Assembly (NCBI GenBank): GCA_003131585.1
Contig: PKVW01000014.1
Span: 1 to 64,000, forward strand
Reading direction: 5' to 3'
Source: Acidobacteriaceae bacterium
Lineage (GTDB): Bacteria > Acidobacteriota > Terriglobia > Terriglobales > Acidobacteriaceae
DNA: 64,000 nucleotides
The notes under the pieces were generated by a model, which worked only from the letters and a program-made list of their open reading frames with translations, did not search any database and was not told the DNA's origin. Positions 1 to 5,611 of the stretch are shown one piece after another; within the stretch, counting starts at the first letter, position 1, and the number at the start of each line of letters is the position of its first letter. A program made the position numbers and the translations under genes.

Positions 1-354
1 ATGGACATTCAAAGCATAGTGGCACAACTTAGGCAGGAAGCTAGTCGTATCGAACACGCAATTGCAGCTCTCGCGGGACTAGGTTCCCGGCCCGCACGGC
101 GTGGTCGTCCGCCTAAGAGGAGCCAGGCTAAGCCAGCGAGTACCAAGAAACGTCGCCGGATGAGCCCGGCAGCACGTGCCAGAATCGGGGCTGCAAAGAA
201 GGCCTGGTGGGCAAAGCAGAAAGGCAAACCTGGGCGCAAAAAAGGTACGGCCGTCTCCAAGAAGACCACCGGTCGCAAGCCGATGAGTGCAGCCATGCGG
301 AAGAAATTGTCGGCGATGATGAAGGCAAGGTGGGCGGAGAGGAAGAAGGCGTAG
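1..354 (+). CDS. Small basic AT-hook / histone-H1-like protein
   Basis: 117 aa and extremely Lys/Arg/Ala-rich. Residues 1-28 look helical. Residues 33-40 read RRGRPPKR, an AT-hook with the GRP core that binds the minor groove of AT-rich DNA. Two related Trp-containing basic repeats follow, near residues 54-73 (MSPAARARIGAAKKAWW) and 95-113 (MSAAMRKKLSAMMKARW), joined by KPGRKKG-type linkers. I infer a nucleoid-associated or DNA-compacting role; no enzyme motif is visible. The ATG is the first base of the window, so the upstream signals cannot be seen and an earlier start cannot be excluded. Confidence 0.7.
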   Translation: MDIQSIVAQLRQEASRIEHAIAALAGLGSRPARRGRPPKRSQAKPASTKKRRRMSPAARARIGAAKKAWWAKQKGKPGRKKGTAVSKKTTGRKPMSAAMRKKLSAMMKARWAERKKA

Positions 355-635
355 GTTATCGTCGTCTGTGCGAGGTCTAGAAACAAACCCGACAAATGGC
401 GGGGCGGATTAATACGAATCCGTTTCGATGCTCGTAAGGCGAACCGCCACCACGACCCGCTGACAGTCTGAAAACTGACCACTTACGCCGTCTCCGTGTT
501 TTGTTCTCTGCAAGTCTCTTGGCCTGGGCTGGGTGGTTGGCCATTCGGAAGGTTTCCTCCTCGGTCGCGATGTACCTCGCCTTCGCAAACGGCACCTTAC
601 GATCGACCTATAATTGTTTTCGTCAGGAGATCACT
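355..635. other. Intergenic region, no convincing gene
   Basis: About 280 bases between the basic protein and iorA. A 72-codon minus-strand frame (377-595) is open here, but it has no recognisable family, no clear ribosome binding site and a composition unlike its neighbours. I found no RNA gene. The only clear signal is the iorA ribosome binding site AGGAGA at 625-630. Confidence 0.4.
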
Positions 636-1112
636 ATGGAAGCGATTGCCGTCATCGTGAACGGTAAGCAACAGCGCATTACAGCGCCGCCGGACGAACC
701 TTTGTTATGGGTTTTGCGTGACCAGTTGCAACTTACCGGAACCAAGTATGGCTGCGGCGAAGGGCAGTGCGGCGCCTGCACCGTGCTGCTGGCGGGCAGG
801 CCTGTGCGCTCTTGCCGGACTTTGGTAAGCGCGACGCTGGGAAAGAAAATTACGACCATCGAAGGATTAGAGCAGAACGGCCGGCTTCATCCCGTGCAGG
901 AGGCTTTTCTCCGTGTGGAGGCCTTCGAATGCGGCTACTGCACTTCGGGGATGATTCTGTCGGCGGTGGCCTTGCTGAATCAGAATCCGTCGCCGAGCGA
1001 CGATCAAATCGGCGATTTCATGAATGGAAATGTCTGCCGCTGCTGTACCTATCCTCGAATTCTTGAGGCCGTGCAGCAAGCGGCCACCAGAGGCAAGGAG
1101 CACGCGCGATGA
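636..1112 (+). CDS. iorA: Isoquinoline 1-oxidoreductase-type [2Fe-2S] small subunit
   Basis: 158 aa. The small subunit of a molybdenum hydroxylase (xanthine dehydrogenase/aldehyde oxidase family) passes electrons from the Mo centre through two [2Fe-2S] clusters. The plant-ferredoxin-like N-terminal half has Cys40, Cys45, Cys48 and Cys60 (CGEGQCGAC...C). The helical C-terminal half has Cys99, Cys102, Cys134 and Cys136 (CGYC...CRC). The ATG at 636 was chosen over an in-frame start at 501 because AGGAGA lies 5 bases upstream and the homologous domain begins at once. The stop overlaps the next start (ATGA), so it is translationally coupled to the large subunit. The actual substrate is not predictable. 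Confidence 0.9.
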   Translation: MEAIAVIVNGKQQRITAPPDEPLLWVLRDQLQLTGTKYGCGEGQCGACTVLLAGRPVRSCRTLVSATLGKKITTIEGLEQNGRLHPVQEAFLRVEAFECGYCTSGMILSAVALLNQNPSPSDDQIGDFMNGNVCRCCTYPRILEAVQQAATRGKEHAR

Positions 1113-3295
1113 GCCCGCCCGCCAGCCCCGTCGATGCGGAAATCTTGCGCGAATTCGAGCTGGAAAGCCTGCGGCAGGCCTCCACCCCGAAACTCGGGTA
1201 CGGCTTCGAATTGCAGCGGCGCGAGTTTTTCAAGCTGCTGGGCGGCGGCCTGCTGGTGGGGATGTGCGTATCCGCCTTGGCGCAAGAGTCGGGCGGCGGA
1301 GGGGGTCGCGAAAGCGAAGAGGATTTGCCCAAATCATTGGCGGCGTGGCTGCATGTTGCCGAGAATGGCGAAGTGACCGTGTACACGGGCAAGGTGGAGG
1401 TTGGCCAGAACATACGGACTTCGCTGAGCCAGCAAGTGGCCGAGGAGCTGCGCGTACCGATGGAATCGATTCAGTTGGTGATGGCCGACACCGCTCTCAC
1501 TCCATTCGACATGGGCACATTCGGCAGCCGCACTACGCCCATCATGGGTCCGCAACTTCGCAACGTTGCCGCCACCGCGCGCGAAGCCCTCATCTCGCTC
1601 GCCGCCGCGCGCTGGCACATTGCTCCGGACACACTGGTTGCCGCCGAGGGCAAGATCACCGATTCGCGCACCAGGCGGTCCATCACTTACGGAGAACTCA
1701 GTCGAGGGCAAGAACTGCTGACGCTTATTGGCGAAGGCCCGTCTTTGCTTTCTCCGAAGGACTGGAAAATTGCGGGGACTTCAGCGCCCAAGGTCGATGG
1801 ACGGGCTTTCGTGACCGGGCAGCATAAATATACCCCGGACATGGCGCGCCCCGGAATGCTCGTGGGCAAAGTCGTGCGGCCCGCGGCGTTCAAGGCTTCG
1901 CTGACTTCTTTTGACGCCGCGGAAGCGAAGAAAATTCCAGCGGTGACGGTGGTTCACGACGGTGATTTTGTCGGCGTTGCGGCCCCTGACGAGCCTACCG
2001 CCGCACGCGCGGTCAAAGCGCTTCAGGCCCAGTGGAAGGCGGCGCCGCAGACGTCGGATGCCACGTTATTCGCCGACCTGAGAAAGCCTCCGGCTGAATC
2101 AACTGAAACTCACGGGGACTCCGGCCATGTCGCCGGCTCGGTGGAACAGGGGCTAGCCTCCGCTGACAAGACGCTGGCGCAAACCTATACGGTCGCCTAT
2201 ATCGCCCACGCGCCCTTGGAACCGCGCGCCGCTCTAGCGGAATGGACGGATGGAAAGCTGACGGTGTGGACCGGTACGCAGCGTCCATTTGCGGTGCGCG
2301 ATGAACTGGCGCAGGCTTTCCGGCTCCCTGCTGCCAGCGTCCGCGTGATCGTTCCCGACACTGGCTCGGCTTACGGCGGAAAGCACACCGGAGAGGCGGC
2401 GGTGGAAGCCGCGCGCCTGGCCAAAGCCGCCGGGAAGCCAGTGAAGCTAGTCTGGACACGCGAAGAAGAGTTTACGTGGGCCTACTTCCGTCCGGCGGGT
2501 GTGATTGATGTGAAGAGCGGTGTTTGCAAAGACGGCACCGTGGTTGCGTGGCAGTTCGACAATTACAACTCAGGCCCCTCGGCCATTCGCACACCCTATA
2601 ACATCGCCAACCAGAAGATTGAATTTCACCCGTCGGATGCCCCTTTGCGGCAGGGTTCTTACCGCGGTCTGGCCGCGACTGCGAATCACTTTGCCCGCGA
2701 AACCCATATGGACGAACTGGCCCATCTGCTGGGCATGGACCCGCTGGAGTTCCGCCTGAAGAACATTGCCGATCCGCGATTGACCGCGGTCTTCCAGGCG
2801 GCCGCACAAAAATTCGGGTGGGGGCGTGAGAGGAACTCGGCCACCCGCGGCTGCGGCATTGCCGGGGGCGTGGAGAAGGGCGGCTACATCGCCGCTTGCG
2901 CCGAAGTAGAGATCGACCCGGGCAGCCGCGAGGTCGAAGTCAGGCGGATTGTCGCAGCCTTCGAATGCGGCGCAATCGTCAATCCGAATGGCTTGCGCAA
3001 CCAGATCATGGGCTCCGTTGTGCAGGGACTGGGCGGCGCGCTGTTTGAAGCGGTCGGCTTCAACGACGGAAAAATTACCAACCCGCATTTCGCGCAATAT
3101 CGGGTGCCGCGCTTTGCGGACACGCCGCGGGTCGAAGTGGAAATGCTCGACCGCAAGGATCTGCCGCCGGCAGGCGCGGGCGAAACTCCGATTGTTGGCG
3201 CCGCCCCGGCCGTAGGAAACGCCATCTTCGCGGCCACCGGAATCCGCTTGCGCTCCCTCCCGCTTGCACCCAATGGGGTTCCGAAAACGAGCTGA
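1109..3295 (+). CDS. iorB: Isoquinoline 1-oxidoreductase-type molybdopterin large subunit, Tat-exported
   Basis: 728 aa, the usual length for IorB-like large subunits, which hydroxylate N-heterocycles or aldehydes at a Mo-cytosine-dinucleotide centre. RR at residues 37-38 (QRREFFKLLGGGLL) followed by a hydrophobic stretch and ALAQ looks like a twin-arginine signal preceded by a long n-region. The C-terminal GAGETPIVGAAPAVGNAIFAA segment carries the conserved Glu of the Mo site. It overlaps iorA by 4 bases. The pair would be co-folded and exported together, since iorA has no leader of its own. No cytochrome subunit or XdhC-type maturation gene is visible nearby. Confidence 0.9.
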   Translation: MSPPASPVDAEILREFELESLRQASTPKLGYGFELQRREFFKLLGGGLLVGMCVSALAQESGGGGGRESEEDLPKSLAAWLHVAENGEVTVYTGKVEVGQNIRTSLSQQVAEELRVPMESIQLVMADTALTPFDMGTFGSRTTPIMGPQLRNVAATAREALISLAAARWHIAPDTLVAAEGKITDSRTRRSITYGELSRGQELLTLIGEGPSLLSPKDWKIAGTSAPKVDGRAFVTGQHKYTPDMARPGMLVGKVVRPAAFKASLTSFDAAEAKKIPAVTVVHDGDFVGVAAPDEPTAARAVKALQAQWKAAPQTSDATLFADLRKPPAESTETHGDSGHVAGSVEQGLASADKTLAQTYTVAYIAHAPLEPRAALAEWTDGKLTVWTGTQRPFAVRDELAQAFRLPAASVRVIVPDTGSAYGGKHTGEAAVEAARLAKAAGKPVKLVWTREEEFTWAYFRPAGVIDVKSGVCKDGTVVAWQFDNYNSGPSAIRTPYNIANQKIEFHPSDAPLRQGSYRGLAATANHFARETHMDELAHLLGMDPLEFRLKNIADPRLTAVFQAAAQKFGWGRERNSATRGCGIAGGVEKGGYIAACAEVEIDPGSREVEVRRIVAAFECGAIVNPNGLRNQIMGSVVQGLGGALFEAVGFNDGKITNPHFAQYRVPRFADTPRVEVEMLDRKDLPPAGAGETPIVGAAPAVGNAIFAATGIRLRSLPLAPNGVPKTS

Positions 3296-3315
3296 GGCGT
3301 TTCTTTTCGCGAAGA

Positions 3316-3703
3316 CTACCCGTCAAGGGGCACAAGATGCGCCGAGATCCATTCGTGAAGCAGGGCGAAGCGGAACTTGCCTTCGGACATGTTTTTCATT
3401 ATGAAGTCGAGGGCAGCTTTGCTGGTAACGTTCAGATCGAATCCGTTTACGAGGAGAAACGTGTGAGCGGCGGCAAAGCCGACGCGTTTGTTGCCGTCGA
3501 GAAAGGCGTGATTGTTGACCAGCGACTCCAGCAGCGCCCGCAGCCTCCTCGCTCAGGTCGTTGTAGTAACCCGTCTGAGGACGGAAAACCGCCGCCTCCA
3601 ACGCGCCCCGATTAAGCATCCCGTGCTCGCCGCCGTATTCCTCAATCTGGTGATGGTGAATGGCGACGACTTCAGCCACCGTCAGGTAGGCGCGCTCGGC
3701 CAT
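3316..3703 (-). pseudogene. doc: Doc/Fic-like death-on-curing toxin, single-base frameshift
   Basis: The reading frame starts as a Doc protein (YLTVAEVV..IHHHQIEEYGGEHGML), but after residue ~54 it runs into unrelated sequence. In the next frame the family resumes with RALLESLVNNHAFLDGNKRVGF, which holds the Fic/Doc motif HxFxDGNKR, and runs to a stop at 3316-3318. Removing one G from the GGG at 3537-3539 (CCC on the plus strand) restores EEAAALLES and a complete ~125 aa toxin. Doc proteins phosphorylate EF-Tu. The start shares one base with the antitoxin stop (TAATG). Either the toxin is inactivated or the assembly has a homopolymer error. Confidence 0.8.
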
Positions 3704-3933
3704 TACTTGGCTAGCCGCTTGTATAACTCACGATACTTTTCGTTGGAGCGGCGATAGGCGGCCATCACCTCCGGCCTTACCATGCGCTGCGAAGGGACTA
3801 CGTTGTGCAGGTAATGCTCCAGCGCCCGTTCCAGCACAAACCGCTGCGACTGCCCGTTCTCCTTGGCCACGGAGACGAGTTCCGCATAAAGCTTGGCATC
3901 AATTTCCGGAGCGATCTTGACGGAACGCGGCAT
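3703..3933 (-). CDS. Antitoxin of the Doc-like pair
   Basis: 76 aa, small and charged. MPRSVKIAPEIDAKLYAELV resembles the N-terminal strand and helix of ribbon-helix-helix antitoxins; the C-terminal half (YRRSNEKYRELYKRLAK) is basic and helical and would wrap the toxin. It precedes the Doc-like gene with a one-base TAATG overlap, the standard antitoxin-first layout. It probably represses its own promoter. The gene appears intact although its toxin partner is frameshifted. The exact antitoxin family (Phd or CopG type) is uncertain. Confidence 0.75.
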   Translation of the reverse strand: MPRSVKIAPEIDAKLYAELVSVAKENGQSQRFVLERALEHYLHNVVPSQRMVRPEVMAAYRRSNEKYRELYKRLAK

Positions 3934-3950
3934 GGGTGCCTCTTGGATAG

Positions 3951-3979
3951 ATTCTAGCTGCGTGGACTGGCGCGATCAA
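3951..3979 (-). promoter_or_regulatory. Promoter of the Phd/Doc-like operon
   Basis: On the minus strand TTGATC (3979-3974) and TAGAAT (3956-3951) are separated by exactly 17 bases, close to the sigma-70 consensus, 18 bases upstream of the antitoxin ATG. The -10 region lies in a small palindrome (TAGATTCTA on the plus strand), and TCTAGA occurs again upstream near 3986. These could be antitoxin operators, which is an inference. Confidence 0.6.
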
Positions 3980-4098
3980 GATAAATCTAGAAATTGCTAC
4001 AGCTCGAACTGGATTGGGACAGCCACGACGGTGACTTCGGTACTCTCGCAGTTGGTTCTCCACGGCAATACGCTAGCTCCAAGACAAGGAGGAATCGC

Positions 4099-4380
4099 AT
4101 GAGTGGCGCCAAGCGGTTGATGGCAGCGATAGAGAGGAAGCGAGGGAAGGCCGTCGCCCTCGCCCTCAAGGCCCGTGTCTTGAAACGTTGCGAATACCAC
4201 GAAGGGGTGTTCGAGGGTGACGAAGAAATCGTGGAAGCGTACAAGCTTGGGAACGCGAGGTTCGAGAAGGACTCGCTCGGCAAGATTTTCGACAGTCGCA
4301 GAGAAATGACCGACTACATCAAAGAGGGAGTAGAAGATGCGGCCTTAGAATGCGGGCAATGCGCGGAGATGCGGGACTAA
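4099..4380 (+). CDS. Hypothetical protein, 93 aa
   Basis: Start chosen at ATG 4099 because a near-perfect AAGGAGG (4086-4092) lies 6 bases upstream; an in-frame upstream start at 3994 has none. The protein is charged and probably helical (MSGAKRLMAAIERKRGKAVALALKARVLKRC), with several Cys residues, including a C-terminal CGQC. I recognise no family. It sits in the accessory islet between two toxin-antitoxin modules, and its composition looks less GC-rich than the surrounding core genes. A terminator-like hairpin follows at 4441-4460. Confidence 0.65.
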   Translation: MSGAKRLMAAIERKRGKAVALALKARVLKRCEYHEGVFEGDEEIVEAYKLGNARFEKDSLGKIFDSRREMTDYIKEGVEDAALECGQCAEMRD

Positions 4381-4440
4381 CGGAGGGCCGTGCGGGTGAT
4401 CGCGCTCCCGGTGGGTAAGACGCCATATGAAGGCGTCATC

Positions 4441-4460
4441 AAGCCCGCAATCGGGCTTTT
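4441..4460 (+). terminator. Rho-independent terminator-like hairpin
   Basis: AAGCCCG (4441-4447), loop CAAT, CGGGCTT (4452-4458), ending in TTTT (4457-4460). It would end the transcript of the 93-aa gene. It lies only 5 bases before the ribosome binding site of the next gene, so it may act as an attenuator for that gene. Confidence 0.55.
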
Positions 4461-4477
4461 GGGCGAAGGAGGACGTT

Positions 4478-4972
4478 ATGAAGAAGCTAATCATCATCCT
4501 CGGGCTGCTGATGGCGAGTGCGATTGGGCAGAATGGGTTTACTACCGTCATACCAGACCGACCTGTCAGCTTTTTTCAGGTCAACGACTCCTCTGCTTGG
4601 GTGAAAGGTCATTGGGTCGGCTCCGATATGACAGGGCCGTCAACGTCCTTAATCTTCTGCGAACATTCAACAAAGAAATGCACGGATAGCACCGCCAACA
4701 TTTACGTCTCCGGGGATACATTCGCCCTGGATAGCAGTCAGGACGATTACACAGTCGAGCGTTGGGACAAACGAGAAATCGTTGCTAGCAACGTTGGCGG
4801 AATCTGCCGTGTCCGCGACGTCATCAAGTTCGATCGCGTACAGAAGCGAGTCTACTGGATGCAAACATTGTCTGAACCAATTGATGACCTCCCAAAGATT
4901 AATCAAGACATGTGCAAACTTGTTGGTATGCACCTCGAACTAAAAGACAGTACAGAATGGAGGAAAAGGTAG
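4478..4972 (+). CDS. Hypothetical secreted protein, 164 aa
   Basis: The N-terminus MKKLIIILGLLMASAIGQ is a classic Sec signal peptide. Start at ATG 4478 is supported by AAGGAGG at 4466-4472. The mature part has four or more Cys residues (FCEHSTKKC, GICRV, DMCKL) that could form disulphides, plus polar beta-rich segments. No family recognised. It is less GC-rich than the core genes and lies in the accessory islet, so recent acquisition is likely. Confidence 0.7.
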   Translation: MKKLIIILGLLMASAIGQNGFTTVIPDRPVSFFQVNDSSAWVKGHWVGSDMTGPSTSLIFCEHSTKKCTDSTANIYVSGDTFALDSSQDDYTVERWDKREIVASNVGGICRVRDVIKFDRVQKRVYWMQTLSEPIDDLPKINQDMCKLVGMHLELKDSTEWRKR

Positions 4973-4980
4973 TCTCACCC

Positions 4981-5059
4981 CTGCAACAAGTCCACCGGCG
5001 CCGTCACATCGTGCACGCGGAAATACTTGGCCAGCGCCGGATACCTCCGGGCCACGGCC
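4981..5059 (-). repeat. Duplicated 3' end of thyX (remnant)
   Basis: 79 bases align without gaps to 5618-5696, the 3' end of the intact thyX, with about four differences. Read on the minus strand it still encodes ARRYPALAKYFRVHDVTAP followed by VDLLQG and a stop. The in-repeat differences are synonymous; the last codon before the stop differs (Gly for Arg). It abuts the hicA stop codon (5062-5064). This looks like the end of a related thyX allele carried in with the islet and not a decayed copy. Confidence 0.85.
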
Positions 5060-5061
5060 GG

Positions 5062-5277
5062 TTACAAATCCTCCGGCTTCAGTCCGGTGTACTTCGCAAT
5101 CTTCTTCAACGCGACGGGCCCAAGTTCCTCGCCGTCATGCCATGCCCAGGTGTAGTTGAGATATCCGTCCCTTTGAAGTTGCACATGGGAGCCCTTTTTC
5201 TCCGTTCTCGGCTTCCAGTCGATACGGAGCAGGGCCCGGTAAACGCGGATTGCTTTGCTGCTTGGCCACGCATTCAC
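5062..5277 (-). CDS. hicA: HicA-family mRNA interferase toxin
   Basis: 71 aa. The HicA fold binds double-stranded RNA; the catalytic His is in KKGSHVQLQRDG. The C-terminus GPVALKKIAKYTGLKPEDL is typical of the YcfA/HicA family. It starts with GTG at 5277 overlapping the hicB stop (GTGA), so the pair is co-translated. The order here is antitoxin (hicB) first, then toxin. Length and motifs look intact. The stop codon lies at the junction with the thyX 3' remnant, so its 3' boundary is the islet boundary. Confidence 0.85.
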   Translation of the reverse strand: MNAWPSSKAIRVYRALLRIDWKPRTEKKGSHVQLQRDGYLNYTWAWHDGEELGPVALKKIAKYTGLKPEDL

Positions 5278-5498
5278 AAAAAGCGGATGGCTTTCGGGGA
5301 CTTTCTAATTTGCTCGGTTCGATCGGCAATGACTCGAAGCGCGAGAGCGGTGACGTTCACTTCAGCATCCTGCTCGGTCGTTCCATAAGCCATGACGCCG
5401 GGAAGCTCAGGCACCTCGGCCAGCCATCGACCATCATCTTCCCTTTCGAAAACGATGCTGAAGGATTCGCCATCGGGAGGGTGAGGGACGGTTGCCAT
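5274..5498 (-). CDS. hicB: HicB-family antitoxin
   Basis: 74 aa. A partial RNase-H-like HicB fold is shown by FSIVFEREDDGRWLAEVPELPGVMAYG followed by the EQDAEVNVTALALRVIADR helix. It neutralises HicA by binding its active site. This short form has no separate C-terminal DNA-binding domain that I can identify, so repression may need the HicAB complex. The start is supported by GGAGG at 5503-5507, a few bases upstream of ATG 5498. The promoter and a palindromic operator lie just upstream. Confidence 0.85.
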   Translation of the reverse strand: MATVPHPPDGESFSIVFEREDDGRWLAEVPELPGVMAYGTTEQDAEVNVTALALRVIADRTEQIRKSPKAIRFL

Positions 5499-5528
5499 GG
5501 AACCTCCTGCCGCATTCCGGAGAGATTA

Positions 5529-5570
5529 AATCGCCGAAGCGATTATTTGTCTCGCAAAGCTCCAAGTCAA
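5529..5570 (-). promoter_or_regulatory. hicBA promoter with overlapping palindromic operator
   Basis: On the minus strand TTGACT (5570-5565), 17-base spacer, AATAAT (5547-5542). The -10 overlaps a perfect dyad AATCGC-TTCG-GCGATT (plus strand 5529-5544) that covers the probable transcription start. This position fits autorepression by HicB or HicAB. The dyad could alternatively be a weak terminator stem for thyX, but no T-run follows it. Confidence 0.65.
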
Positions 5571-5611
5571 GCTTATTGCGACGACGAGGGAAACAGCAAG
5601 TGTTGCGGAGA

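Noticed and set aside
377-595. A 72-codon minus-strand frame upstream of iorA.
   Set aside because: No recognisable family, no ribosome binding site, and odd low-complexity basic content; most likely chance.
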